A stretch of 64,000 nucleotides of DNA from Nocardioides humi (lineage in GTDB: Bacteria > Actinomycetota > Actinomycetes > Propionibacteriales > Nocardioidaceae): the NCBI RefSeq assembly GCF_006494775.1, contig NZ_CP041146.1:3906001-3970000 (forward strand). Reading direction: 5' to 3'. Position numbers and translations under genes: made by a program. The notes under the pieces were generated by a model. The model made no database searches and was not told the DNA's origin. It saw nothing but the letters and a program-made list of their open reading frames with translations. Below, one piece after another: positions 8,319 through 19,023 of the stretch. The first letter of the stretch is position 1. Every line of letters starts with the position of its first letter.

Positions 8319-8693
8319 TCAGACCTCGATCGCGAGGCGCGTGATCAGTCCGGCGTGGTGCGCGAACTGGTAGCGCAGCGTGACGGTGCCCCCGGGGAAG
8401 CTCCCGTCCAGCCGCACCCGGACGACCACGTGGGCGCCGTCCACGATCCGCTGGCCGATGCGGGTGCTCGTGTACTCGTACTCCGTCGCCGAGCGCCGTA
8501 CCCAGGCGCTGATCGCGTCGATGCCGTCGTACGTCGTCCCGTCGTCGAGGACCGTGGCGCCGGGCGCGAAGGCGGCGACGGCGTCGGCGTGGCGGTTCTC
8601 GTCGTGGGCGTCGAGGTAGGCCGGCACGGGGGCGGGCAGGGCCGAGGGGTCGTAGTCGGCGTAGTCGTCAGTCGCTTCTATTTTCGCAGTCAT
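8319..8693 (-). CDS. SnoaL/NTF2-like protein
   Basis: A 124-aa protein with the small cone-shaped SnoaL/NTF2-like fold suggested by its pattern: a helix with YLDAHDENRHADAVAAFAPGA, then DGTTYDGIDAISAW, then beta strands. Such proteins are often ketosteroid-isomerase-like enzymes or binding proteins; the substrate cannot be told. The ATG at 8693 is chosen because upstream codons run into the operator and the divergent gene. It is divergent from the HxlR regulator at 8768, which probably controls it through the palindrome at 8700-8712. Confidence 0.75.
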   Translation of the reverse strand: MTAKIEATDDYADYDPSALPAPVPAYLDAHDENRHADAVAAFAPGATVLDDGTTYDGIDAISAWVRRSATEYEYTSTRIGQRIVDGAHVVVRVRLDGSFPGGTVTLRYQFAHHAGLITRLAIEV

Positions 8694-8699
8694 AGTAGA

Positions 8700-8712
8700 T
8701 GCTAGATTAGCA
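8700..8712. promoter_or_regulatory. Candidate HxlR operator
   Basis: TGCTA-GAT-TAGCA is a perfect 5-3-5 inverted repeat. It is locally AT-rich in a GC-rich genome and lies 6 bases upstream of the SnoaL-like start and 55 bases upstream of the divergent HxlR gene. This placement suits a site where the regulator represses or activates both genes. Confidence 0.5.
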
Positions 8713-8767
8713 GTCACTGAGGCCGCCGGGAACAGAGGTGGCGAGACCCGAGCGCAGGGAGGGCGGA

Positions 8768-9244
8768 GTGCCGGCACGAGTCCGCGTCGAGGATCGCGAA
8801 TGTCCCCTGTCCACGGCCATGGCCTATGTGGGGGAGTGGTGGACGATCCTGATCCTGCACGACTGCTTCGACGGCTACACCCGCTTCGACCAGTTCCAGG
8901 AGAACATCGGCCTGTCCTCCAGCATGCTCACCGCGAGGCTGAGGACCCTGGTGGACAACGGCGTCCTGGAGAGACGCGCCTACCAGGAGCGCCCGGTCCG
9001 CCACGAGTACGTCCTCACCGACCTCGGCCGGTCGCTCCGCCCGGTCCTGGTGGCGATGGCCGCCTGGCGCAACGCCCAGCTCGCGCCCGCCGACCGGGCC
9101 ATGGTCCTCGTCGACGCCGAGACCGGCCGCGAGGTCGAGCCCGCCGTCGTCGATCCCGAGACCGGACTGGACGTCTCGGACCCGCGCTTCGTCTTCGCCG
9201 CGGGACCGGCTGCCGGGGAGCAGATGCGTGCCCGGTATGCGTGA
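8768..9244 (+). CDS. HxlR-family transcriptional regulator
   Basis: A winged-helix regulator, 158 aa. The N-terminus has the family's conserved cysteine (DRECPLSTAM) followed by GEWWTILIL. The winged helix contains TRFDQFQENIGLSSSMLTARL and a wing with RRAYQERPVRHEYVLTDLG, all typical of HxlR proteins. GTG at 8768 is preferred because of GGGAGGGCGG just upstream; GTG at 8738 is an in-frame alternative. The lone Cys near the N-terminus could sense aldehydes or oxidants, as in some family members; this is inference. It is divergent from the SnoaL-like gene. Confidence 0.88.
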   Translation: MPARVRVEDRECPLSTAMAYVGEWWTILILHDCFDGYTRFDQFQENIGLSSSMLTARLRTLVDNGVLERRAYQERPVRHEYVLTDLGRSLRPVLVAMAAWRNAQLAPADRAMVLVDAETGREVEPAVVDPETGLDVSDPRFVFAAGPAAGEQMRARYA

Positions 9245-9277
9245 CGGCGCCGGAAACGCAGACGGCGCTGAAACGCA

Positions 9278-9305
9278 GACGGCGCCGACCGTGGTCGGCG
9301 CCGTC
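9278..9305. terminator. Bidirectional hairpin between HxlR gene and tRNA-Ser
   Basis: GACGGCGCCGACC (9278-9290) pairs perfectly with GGTCGGCGCCGTC (9293-9305) around 2 bases. It sits between the convergent HxlR gene and tRNA-Ser and could end transcription from both. Just upstream, ACGCAGACGGCGC occurs twice (9256-9268 and 9273-9285). Confidence 0.6.
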
Positions 9306-9313
9306 CGGTGCGG

Positions 9314-9399
9314 CGGAGGTAGGGGGATTCGAACCCCCGAGGGCTGTTAACCCAACCCGCTTTCCAAGCGAGCGCCATAGGCCACTAGGCGATACCTCC
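9314..9399 (-). tRNA. tRNA-Ser (anticodon GGA)
   Basis: The reverse strand folds into a complete class II tRNA. It has a 7-bp acceptor stem (GGAGGTA/TACCTCC), a D arm (CCTAGTGG), an anticodon loop TTGGAAA giving GGA, a long variable arm (GTTGGGTTAACAGCCCTC) and a T arm GGGGGTTCGAATCCCCC. The discriminator is G. The CCA end is not encoded. Confidence 0.96.
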
Positions 9400-9469
9400 G
9401 CGGAGGAGGTTACCGGCAGATGGACGGCGAGGTGGAATCGGGAGTCCCCGCTCGACGTACCATCGGCGC

Positions 9470-9691
9470 ATGACCTCGCGGGGCGACGACCCGGAGCCCT
9501 GGGCTCCCGCCGAGAACCTGCCCTCCGACGCCCGCCGGATGGGACTGAGCCGGTCCGTGCCCGACGGCGCGCTGCTCGAGCTGGCCGGCTCGCTGGACAG
9601 CACGAAGCGGTCGCACCGCCTGATCGCGTGGATCCTGCTGGTCGTCATGGTCGTGCCGGTCCTGCTCACCGTCGTCAGTCTGGTGCGCTGA
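9470..9691 (+). CDS. Small single-pass membrane protein
   Basis: A 73-aa protein of unknown function. The N-terminal half is polar and Pro/Asp-rich. The C-terminal end is one membrane helix (about residues 51-71, IAWILLVVMVVPVLLTVVSL) preceded by Lys/Arg, so the N-terminus is predicted to be cytosolic (tail-anchored). It starts at ATG 9470, 70 bases after the divergent tRNA-Ser, and ends 40 bases before the SRP RNA. No family is recognised. Confidence 0.65.
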   Translation: MTSRGDDPEPWAPAENLPSDARRMGLSRSVPDGALLELAGSLDSTKRSHRLIAWILLVVMVVPVLLTVVSLVR

Positions 9692-9731
9692 CCGGTCGAT
9701 GTGAGCCTCGCTCACCCTGTCCTCTAGAGTT

Positions 9732-9829
9732 GGCCGCAACCCCCCACGTGGCGGTATCTCACCCAACTCCCCCAGGGCCGGAAGGCAGCAAGGGTAAGTG
9801 AGCTCTATCGGGTACGTGGGGGGCCTTTT
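9732..9829 (+). ncRNA. ffs: Signal recognition particle RNA (4.5S-type)
   Basis: The highly conserved SRP core GGCCGGAAGGCAGCA and the following GGGTAA are present (9777-9796). The ends pair as a long stem: CCCCCCACGT (9740-9749) with ACGTGGGGGG (9814-9823), then a TTTT run at 9826-9829. It scaffolds Ffh for co-translational targeting. It lies upstream of dnaX, a common bacterial arrangement. Confidence 0.95.
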
Positions 9830-9840
9830 GCTTGGCGGGG

Positions 9841-10234
9841 CCAAGCCGCGACGCCGGGTTCGGCCGTGCGGTCCGCTGTGGTCACGGCGGGCGGGGGCCA
9901 AGCCACGACGCCGGGTTCGGGCATCCGGTCCGCTGTGGTCACGGTGGGCGGGGGCCAAGCCGCGATGCTGGGTTCGGCCGTGCGGTCCGTTGTGGTCACG
10001 GTGGGCGGGGGCCAAGCCGCGATGCCGGGTTCGGCCGTGCGGTCCGTTGTGGTCACGGTGGGCGGGGGCCAAGCCGCGATGCCGGGTTCGGCCGTGCGGT
10101 CCGTTGTGGTCACGGTGGGCGGGGGCCAAGCCACGATGCCGGGTTCGGCCGTGCGGTCCGTTGTGGTCACGGCGGGCGGGGCCAAGCCACGACGCCGGGT
10201 TCGGGCATCCGGTCCGCTGTGGTCACGGTGGGCG
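9841..10234 (+). repeat. Seven tandem 57-bp repeats between SRP RNA and dnaX
   Basis: Units start (CCAAGCC) at 9841, 9898, 9955, 10012, 10069, 10126 and 10182: six steps of 57, 57, 57, 57, 57 and 56 bp. Each unit carries GCCGGGTTCGG, then CGGTCCG(C/T)(T)GTGGTCACGG. Units 3-6 are nearly identical; units 1, 2 and 7 differ, and 2 and 7 share the variant GGGCATCC. Because 57 is a multiple of 3, every frame stays open, giving false repeat proteins. There are no unique spacers, so it is not a CRISPR array. It ends 38 bases before dnaX. Confidence 0.9.
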
Positions 10235-10271
10235 ACTGTGCCGTGTCGGAGCGGGTGGTTAGTGTTCACAC

Positions 10272-12445
10272 GTGGACTCCCCGCTCGCGCTCTACCGCCG
10301 CTACCGGCCCGAGACCTTCGCCGAGGTCATCGGGCAGGAGCACGTCACCGAGCCGCTGCGGGCGGCGCTGGCCGGCAACCGGGTCAACCACGCCTACCTC
10401 TTCTCCGGCCCGCGCGGCTGCGGCAAGACCACCAGTGCGCGGATCCTGGCCCGGGCGCTCAACTGCGAGCAGGCACCGATCGCCGACCCGTGCGGCGAGT
10501 GCGAGAGCTGTCGCGACCTGGCCCGCAACGGCCCCGGCTCGATCGACGTCATCGAGATCGACGCGGCCTCCCACGGGGGTGTGGACGACGCCCGCGACCT
10601 GCGCGAGAAGGCGTTCTTCGCGCCGGTGAAGAGCCGCTACAAGGTCTACATCATCGACGAGGCCCACATGGTCACCACGCAGGGCTTCAACGCCCTGCTC
10701 AAGCTGGTGGAGGAGCCGCCGCCCCACCTGCGGTTCATCTTCGCCACGACCGAGCCGGAGAAGGTCATCCCGACCATCCGCTCGCGCACCCACCACTACC
10801 CGTTCCGACTGATCCCGCCGCGGCTGCTGACGTCGTACCTCACCGACCTGTGCGAGAAGGAGGGCGTCGCCATCGAGCCGGCGGCGCTGCCGTTGGTCGT
10901 CCGCGCGGGAGCCGGCTCCGCCCGCGACACCCTCTCCGTGCTCGACCAGCTGCTCGGCGGCGCGGGGTCGCAGGGGGTGACCTACGACCTGGCCAGCGGA
11001 CTGCTCGGGTACACCCCCGACACGCTGCTCGACGACGTCGTCTCCGCGTTCGCCGCGGGTGACGGCTCGGCCGTGTTCGGCGTGGTCGACAAGGTGATCG
11101 AGACCGGGCAGGACCCACGCCGGTTCACCGAGGACCTGCTCCGCCGGCTGCGCGACCTCGTCATCATCTCCGCCGTCCCCGACGCCGCGGCCTCGGGCCT
11201 GCTCGACGTCTCCGGCGACCAGGCCGACCGCCTCGTCGCCCAGGCCGCCGCCTTCGGCCGGGCCGAGCTGACCCGCGCCGCCGACCTGGTCGCGGCCGGT
11301 CTCACCGACATGCGCGGCGCCACCGCCCCCCGGTTGCTGCTCGAGCTGATCTGCGCCCGGATCCTGCTGCCCGCCGCCGACCACACCACCGAGGGCGTGC
11401 TCGCGCGGCTCGACCGGCTCGAGCGCCGGGCCTCGATCAGCGGTACGACGTCCGCCGAGTCCGCGCCCGCGCCGGCCCCCGCCGTCGTCCCGGCCCAGGA
11501 CCGACCGGCGCCGTCCCGTCACGAGCGGGCCGCTCCCGAGCGGGTGGAGGAGCCGGCCGCGCCGGCCCCGGCGCCGGCTCCCGCGCCGACTCCTGCTCCT
11601 GAGCCCGTCGCTGAGCCTTCCCCTGCCCCTGAGCCCGTTGCGGAGCCCGTTGCGGAGGCGCCGGAGCCCGCGCCCACCCCGCAGGCCGCTCCCCAGGCCG
11701 CGCCCGCTGCTCCCGCTGCTCCCACCGGCGGCGGAAGCGGCCTGACGCTGGTCGACGTACGCCGGCTGTGGCCCTCGGTCATCGACCGGGTCAAGAGCGT
11801 CAAGCGGGTCACCTGGATCCACCTGACCCAGAACTCCCAGGTCGTCGGCTTCGACGACAACGTGCTCAGCCTCGGGTTCCAGGCCGACGGGCCGCGCCGC
11901 TCGTTCGAGTCGGGTGGGCACGCCGAGATCGTCCAGCAGGCGGTGATCGACGAGATCGGCGCCGACGTCCGGATCGAGGCGATCGTCGACCCGTCCGCCG
12001 ACCCGGGTGCACGCGCTCCCGAGCCGGCGGCGCCACCGGCCGCCCCGGCCGCCCCGGCCGCCCCGACCGGCCAGGCAGCCCCGACAGCCCCGAACGCCCC
12101 GACGTCACCGACAGGACCCGCCGCGGACGCCGGCGGGTGGCCGGAGGTGACGGCGCCGCCGTCCGCCGCCCCGTCCGCACCGCCGTCCGCCCCCCGCCGG
12201 ACGACCCTCCGCCGTGGGCCACCGAGCCGCCCCCGGCCGACGGCCCGCCCGAGGAGCCGATCTCCCGGCGCTCCAGGGTGGCCGACATCCAGGCCCACGC
12301 CGGCTCCGCCCCGCAGGCGCCGGCGGAGGACCCGGATGCCGCCGTCGACCTCGACGACCGCGAGGTCGACGCCGAGTCCAGCGCGGAGCTGCTCGCCCGC
12401 GAGCTGGGCGCCCAGGTGATCGAGGAGATCCCGCGCGGCGGGTGA
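10272..12445 (+). CDS. dnaX: DNA polymerase III tau/gamma subunit, frame broken near the C-terminus
   Basis: DnaX is the clamp-loader ATPase of DNA polymerase III. From GTG 10272 it shows the P-loop GPRGCGKTT, a four-Cys zinc module (C...CGECESC), the Walker B/DEAH-type IIDEAHMVT and the sensor-1 region. A long Pro/Ala linker joins it to domain IV-like residues ([15 protein letters not shown]). The natural C-terminus ([18 protein letters not shown], ending at 12445) is in the -1 frame relative to the start. The switch is needed at the C-run 12190-12195; adding one C there gives one continuous 724-codon frame. Without it the start frame runs into an Arg/Pro-rich tail and stops at 12419 (715 aa). 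Confidence 0.9.
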
Positions 12446-12489
12446 CCCGGACAGCCTCAGACCACAGACGCGAGAAGAGAGAAGACCCC

Positions 12490-12903
12490 ATGAGCCAGAA
12501 CCCGTTCGACGCCCTGGGCGGCCCCGGCGGCCTCGACCTCGGCGCCCTGCTGCAGCAGGCCCAGCAGATGCAGGACCAGCTCCAGGACGCCCAGCAGCGC
12601 CTGGCCGACGCCACCGTCGACGGCTCGGTCGCCGGCGGCGCCGTGACCGTGACGATCACCGGCTCCGGCGAGCTGACCGCCGTCACGATCAGCCCCGACG
12701 CCCTCGACAGCACCGACCCCGAGGCACTGGCCGACCTCGGCGACCTGATCGTCGCCGCGTTCCGCGACGCCCGGGCCAAGGTCGACGAGCTCGCCGAGCA
12801 GACGCTCGGCCCGCTGGCCGGCGGCCTGCCCGACCTGGGCGGGCTCCCCGGCCTGGGCGGATCGGGCGGTCCGGGCCAGGCGCCCGGCCAGCTCGGCTTC
12901 TAG
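12490..12903 (+). CDS. ybaB: YbaB/EbfC nucleoid-associated protein
   Basis: A 137-aa DNA-binding protein of the YbaB/EbfC family, which forms dimers with a tweezer-like shape. The N-terminal coiled part is [20 protein letters not shown], followed by a beta region ([19 protein letters not shown]) and an acidic helix. The C-terminus is an unusual Gly/Pro/Leu-rich tail ([11 protein letters not shown] repeats). It lies between dnaX and recR in the common dnaX-ybaB-recR operon order. Confidence 0.93.
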   Translation: MSQNPFDALGGPGGLDLGALLQQAQQMQDQLQDAQQRLADATVDGSVAGGAVTVTITGSGELTAVTISPDALDSTDPEALADLGDLIVAAFRDARAKVDELAEQTLGPLAGGLPDLGGLPGLGGSGGPGQAPGQLGF

Positions 12904-12917
12904 TACGGCGAAGCGCG

Positions 12918-13514
12918 ATGTACGAAGGCGTCGTCCAGGACCTCATCGACGAGCTCGGGCGGTTGCCCGGGGTCGGCCCGAAGAGCGCCCAGCGGATCGC
13001 GTTCCACCTGCTGCAGGCCGAGCCCGCCGACGTACGACGCCTCGCCGAGGTCCTGATCGAGGTCAAGGACAAGGTGAAGTTCTGCAGCATCTGCTTCAAC
13101 GTCGCCGAGGACGACCAGTGCCGGATCTGCCGCGACCCGCGGCGCGACCCGAGCGTGCTGTGCGTCGTGGAGGAGTACAAGGACGTCGTGGCGATCGAGC
13201 GGACCCGTGAGTTCCGCGGCCGCTACCACGTCCTGGGCGGCGCGATCTCGCCGATCGACGGCATCGGCCCCGAGCAGCTCCACATCCGGGAGCTGCTCAC
13301 CCGACTCGGCGACGGCACCGTCACCGAGGTCATCCTCGCCACCGATCCCAACCTCGAGGGCGAGGCGACCGCGACGTACCTCACGCGGATGCTCGGCCCG
13401 CTGGGGTTGCGCGTGACGCGTTTGGCCAGTGGACTTCCGGTGGGAGGAGACCTGGAGTACGCCGACGAGGTCACCTTGGGCCGGGCATTCGTGGGAAGGC
13501 AGACAGCAACATGA
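12918..13514 (+). CDS. recR: Recombination protein RecR
   Basis: RecR acts with RecO/RecF to load RecA onto gapped DNA. The 198-aa protein has the N-terminal helix-hairpin-helix ([17 protein letters not shown]), a four-Cys zinc finger ([16 protein letters not shown]) and a Toprim domain ([12 protein letters not shown]...[16 protein letters not shown]). The C-terminal [19 protein letters not shown] is the family signature. It ends in an ATGA overlap with the next gene. Confidence 0.96.
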   Translation: MYEGVVQDLIDELGRLPGVGPKSAQRIAFHLLQAEPADVRRLAEVLIEVKDKVKFCSICFNVAEDDQCRICRDPRRDPSVLCVVEEYKDVVAIERTREFRGRYHVLGGAISPIDGIGPEQLHIRELLTRLGDGTVTEVILATDPNLEGEATATYLTRMLGPLGLRVTRLASGLPVGGDLEYADEVTLGRAFVGRQTAT

Positions 13515-14155
13515 GCGACAACAGCACCACCGAGCAGCTCCCGGGTCTCGCCGCGCTCGAGGCGCTGATCGCGGTGGAGACCGAGACCGTGCGCTTCGCC
13601 GACGACATCGCGGCGTCCGTGCGGTCCTTCCTCGACGGCCTGCGGGTCGTCGCGGCGCAGGCGACGGGCGGGCAGGCGGTGTCCCTGCTGCTGCTCCAGA
13701 TCAGCCAGATCGCGCTGACCGGCGCCCGGCTGGGCGTGCACCGCGACTTCGCGCCGCGCGACGAGTACCAGCCCGACGACGGTCCCGACCCCGACGACCT
13801 CGACGAGCTGCGCCTGCAGCTGGCCGGCCTGCTCGGGAACCTCGACGTCTACAGCTACGTCTTCGACCCCTACGACCCCGAGGTGGTCGAGGGCCTGCTC
13901 TCCGACGACCTCACCAGCATCGCCGCCGACCTCGCCGTCGGCGTACGCCACTACGACGCCGGCGACGTCGAGGAGGCGCTGTGGTGGTGGCAGTTCTCCT
14001 ACGTCTCCTCCTGGGGCGCGCTGGCGGGGTCGTCGATGAAGGCGCTGCTCTCCGTGGTCGCCCACGACCGGCTCGACGTCGACCTGGACACCACCCAGGA
14101 GCTGGAGCTGGTGGAGGCGGCGGCCGCGGTGCTGGACAGCGGCGAAAACGCCTAG
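13511..14155 (+). CDS. DUF5063-like conserved protein
   Basis: A 214-aa acidic, mostly helical protein. I place it with the DUF5063 family, which commonly follows recR in actinobacteria; its function is not known. Visible features are an N-terminal helix pair, an Asp-rich stretch ([15 protein letters not shown]) and a Trp-rich segment ([16 protein letters not shown], about residues 156-172). No membrane segment or catalytic motif is seen. The 4-base overlap with recR suggests translational coupling. Confidence 0.75.
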   Translation: MSDNSTTEQLPGLAALEALIAVETETVRFADDIAASVRSFLDGLRVVAAQATGGQAVSLLLLQISQIALTGARLGVHRDFAPRDEYQPDDGPDPDDLDELRLQLAGLLGNLDVYSYVFDPYDPEVVEGLLSDDLTSIAADLAVGVRHYDAGDVEEALWWWQFSYVSSWGALAGSSMKALLSVVAHDRLDVDLDTTQELELVEAAAAVLDSGENA

Positions 14156-14250
14156 CGCGCTCTCGTAGAATCGTCGGTGGCCCCGGCGACGTGGCCGTGC
14201 CCTTCCCCGAAAGCATCGTCCCCCGAGACCACCGCCAGGAGTGAGCCCCC

Positions 14251-16583
<2,333 letters not shown>

Positions 16584-16595
16584 CGCCGGGTCGCG

Positions 16596-16883
16596 CTACT
16601 CGTCGGCGGGGTCGACGAAGGTCTTGGTGACCCAGACCGAGGCGAGGTAGGCGCCCACGCTGAGGAGCGGGACGATGATCAGCGTCGACCAGTGGTCGAG
16701 CAGGTTGATCAGGAACAGCAGCGCCACGACCGCGACCAGGCCGACCGCCAGGAAGCTGCTGCTGCCCGGGTCCGGGATGGTGAACGCCTTGAGCAGCTGG
16801 GCGCCCAGCAGCACGCACAGCGCGAACGTGGCGACCAGGAGCAGGAATCCCGGCCCGCCCCCGCACGACGACGTCCCGCGGAC
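16596..16883 (-). pseudogene. 3' part of an IS-split membrane-protein gene
   Basis: This encodes the last 94 residues of the protein whose start lies at 18896. It contains about three membrane segments (GFLLLVATFALCVLLG, SFLAVGLVAVVALLFL, LIIVPLLSVGAYLASVW). It has no start of its own here because the IS element interrupts the gene at the 3-bp duplication GAC (16881-16883 and 18249-18251). Deleting the element and one GAC joins GCEA-V-RGTSSCGG in perfect frame, giving a 310-aa protein. Confidence 0.9.
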
Positions 16884-16937
16884 TGAACCGCACTGGGTTT
16901 CTTGGAGGCTCGTGACCTTGGAAACGAGGATGAGCAC

Positions 16938-17279
16938 ATGCCCAAGGAGCAGGTGCCCGGGAAGCCGCAGACGCGGCGCTACTCCCCGGAGGAGAAGGCA
17001 GCGGCGGTCCGGATGGTCCGCACGCTGCGAGCAGAGTTGGGAACCGAGCACGGGACGGTCCAGCGGGTCGCGACCCAGTTGGGTTACGGCGTGGAATCGG
17101 TGCGTCAGTGGGTCAAGCAGGCCGACATCGACGACGGCCACGTGCCGGGCGTGACCACAGCGGAGGCCAAGCGAATCCGCGAGCTGGAGCAGGAGAACCG
17201 CGAGCTCAAGCGAGCCAACGAGATTCTCAAGCGAGCGGCCTCTTTCTTCGGGGCGGAGCTCGACCGCCAACACAAGTAG
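16938..17279 (+). CDS. IS3-family transposase OrfA (HTH protein)
   Basis: A 113-aa DNA-binding protein with a helix-turn-helix (GTVQRVATQLGYGVESVRQW) and a C-terminal leucine-zipper-like coiled coil (IRELEQENRELKRANEILKR) typical of IS3 OrfA. ATG 16938 has GAGGA 7 bases upstream. The gene ends at 17279. OrfB reads in the -1 frame from the region before this stop, so the active transposase is expected to be made by -1 frameshifting as OrfAB. Confidence 0.93.
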   Translation: MPKEQVPGKPQTRRYSPEEKAAAVRMVRTLRAELGTEHGTVQRVATQLGYGVESVRQWVKQADIDDGHVPGVTTAEAKRIRELEQENRELKRANEILKRAASFFGAELDRQHK

Positions 17280-18217
17280 TAGTCGCTTTCATCGACGCCA
17301 ACCGCGACGAGGTCGTCGAGGGCAAGAAGCTCGGAGTCGAGTCCATCTGCACCACGCTGTCCAAGGCGGGGCTGCAGGTGGCTCCGAGCACCTACTACGC
17401 CGCCCGGTCCCGCGAGCCATCCGCACGCGCGCAACGTGATGCTGAGCTCAGACCGGCGCTGCGCGAGCTGTGGGAGGCGAACTACCGGGTCTACGGCGCG
17501 AGGAAACTGTGGAAGGCCGCCAGGCGTGCCGGACACGACGTCGGCCGTGACCAGGTCGCCCGGCTGATGCGCGCCGAAGGCATCGAAGGCGTCGTCCGCA
17601 CGAAACGGGTGCGGACGACCAGGCCGGATGACAAGGCTGCACGGCACCCGGACCTGGTGAAGCGGAACTTCACCGCGACAAGGCCGAATGAACTGTGGGT
17701 CACCGACCTGACGTTCGTGCCGACGTTCGCCGGGATCGCCTACGTGTGCTTCATCGTCGACGCCTTCAGTCGGATGATCGTGGGGTGGCGAGTCGCCAGC
17801 CACATGCGCACCGAGATGGTGCTCGACGCGATCGAGATGGCCCGCTGGTCCCGCGGCACGCAGCTCGAGGGCCTGCGGTGTCACAGCGACGCCGGCAGTC
17901 AATTCACGAGTCTGCGCTACGGCGAGCGGCTCGCCGAGATCGGCGCCGTCCCATCGATCGGGACCGTCGGGGACAGCTACGACAACGCCTTGGCCGAGAC
18001 CGTGAACGGCTACTACAAGGCCGAGCTCATCCGCGGTCCGGCGCGTCCGGGGCCGTGGCGCGCCATCGACGACGTCGAGCTCGCCACCCTCGGCTGGGTG
18101 CACTGGCACAACCACCAGCGGCTACACGGCTACCTCAGCGACCTCCCGCCGACCGAGTTCGAAGAAAGGTTCTACGCTACCCAGCAGGGAACCCAGGCCC
18201 TGGTTGAAATCAAATGA
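17108..18217 (+). CDS. IS3-family transposase OrfB (rve integrase domain)
   Basis: The catalytic half of the IS3 transposase, in the -1 frame relative to orfA and open from 17108. The recognisable OrfB sequence begins near 17277 (VVVAFIDANRDE). It contains the HTH_21-like region (ELWEANYRVYGARKLWKAARR) and the rve core. The DDE residues lie in WVTDLTF, CHSDAGSQF and ALAETVNGYYK. No good independent start is seen near the orfB core, which supports production by frameshifting from orfA. The frame is intact, with no internal stop. Confidence 0.93.
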   Translation: MGQAGRHRRRPRAGRDHSGGQANPRAGAGEPRAQASQRDSQASGLFLRGGARPPTQVVVAFIDANRDEVVEGKKLGVESICTTLSKAGLQVAPSTYYAARSREPSARAQRDAELRPALRELWEANYRVYGARKLWKAARRAGHDVGRDQVARLMRAEGIEGVVRTKRVRTTRPDDKAARHPDLVKRNFTATRPNELWVTDLTFVPTFAGIAYVCFIVDAFSRMIVGWRVASHMRTEMVLDAIEMARWSRGTQLEGLRCHSDAGSQFTSLRYGERLAEIGAVPSIGTVGDSYDNALAETVNGYYKAELIRGPARPGPWRAIDDVELATLGWVHWHNHQRLHGYLSDLPPTEFEERFYATQQGTQALVEIK

Positions 18218-18245
18218 CCAGAGCCTCCATCAGACCCAGTGCGGT

Positions 18246-18896
18246 TCAGACCGCCTCGCAGCCACGCAGCGACAGCCAGGTCAGCACGACCATCGCGGCG
18301 CCCACCACCAGGCCGGTGAGGGCCGCGGCACGGTAGACGGTCAGCAGCGGCCCGTCGTCGCTCAGGGCGGCGATCTCGGCGTCCTCGAGCGCGGCCGCGG
18401 TCACCGGCTCGGGCTCCACGTCGACCTCGACGGGGGCGGGCGCGGGCTTCGGCTTGCGGGCGGGCTTGGGGGTGGGTTTGGGGGTGGGCTTGGGGGCCGG
18501 CTCGGTGGGCTTGGGGCCCGGCTTGGGGGCCGGCTTGGGGGCGGCCTGGGGTGCGGGCTCCGGCTCCGGCTCCGGCTCCACGGCGGCGGGCTCGTCCACC
18601 GCCGGCTCCTCGACGGGCTCGGCCTCGACCACCGGCTCGGCGGCCACGGGCTCGGCGACCTCGGGCTCGGCGACCTCGGGCTCGGCGACCTCGGGCTCGG
18701 CGGCCTCGACCACCTCGGGCTCCGGCTCGGGTGTCGGTTCCGGCTCGGGTGCCGGCTCCGGCCGGGCGACAGGACGAGCAGGCCGCTCCGGGGCGGCCGG
18801 GGCGGGGGCCTCGGCCTGCTCGGCGGCCTTCTTCTTCCGCCCGAACAGCTTGGGCGGCTCCAAGCTGAGCTTCAGCTTGTCCTGCTCGTCAGACAT
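18246..18896 (-). pseudogene. 5' part of the IS-split membrane-protein gene
   Basis: From ATG 18896 the frame encodes a basic/acidic N-terminus (LKLFGRKKK-like motif), then a long Pro/Glu/Ala/Lys-rich stretch with repeats (EPEVAEPEVAEPEVAEP, PKPTPKPTPKP). One membrane helix follows (LTVYRAAALTGLVVGAAMVVL) and it stops after GCEAV. The stop TGA is supplied by the first three bases of the IS right end (18246-18248 read in reverse). The truncated product is 216 aa and keeps one helix; about three further helices are lost. The function is unknown; the low-complexity linker plus C-terminal helices is common among actinobacterial membrane proteins. Confidence 0.88.
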
Positions 18897-19023
18897 GGGA
18901 TGCAGTGTGTCACGAAGGTGGCGGCCGACGTGGGCATGGCCCGGGGGCGGGTTCGCCGTGCCGCCGCTCGACATTTCCGGCTCGTTCACGGATCAACCGG
19001 ACGGCAGTCCGCACTGGTAGAAC

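Larger units (their letters stand above)
16884..18248 (+). mobile_element. Complete IS3-family insertion sequence (1365 bp)
   Basis: Both ends are visible. The left end TGAACCGCACTGGGT (16884-16898) matches the inverted right end at 18234-18248, and the match resumes at TGGAGGCTC, so imperfect repeats extend about 28 bp. A 3-bp target duplication GAC flanks it. Inside are orfA and orfB in the -1 relation typical of IS3-family elements, with an intact DDE triad, so it is probably still active. It disrupts a membrane-protein gene that reads on the opposite strand. Confidence 0.95.

Noticed and set aside
9841..10234. CRISPR array
   Set aside because: The whole 57-bp unit is repeated with no unique spacers, and no cas genes are near.
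9798..10269. Open frames through the tandem repeats giving proteins with repeated RCGHGGRGPS-type or TTTDRTAEP-type units
   Set aside because: The 57-bp period keeps all frames open on both strands. There is no ribosome-binding site, and the stretch begins inside SRP RNA.
12185..12200. Classical programmed frameshift signal in dnaX
   Set aside because: The C-run does not present the usual X-XXY-YYZ heptamer in the zero frame, and no clear stimulatory hairpin or early stop is seen. An indel is the simpler reading, so it is kept only as a possibility.
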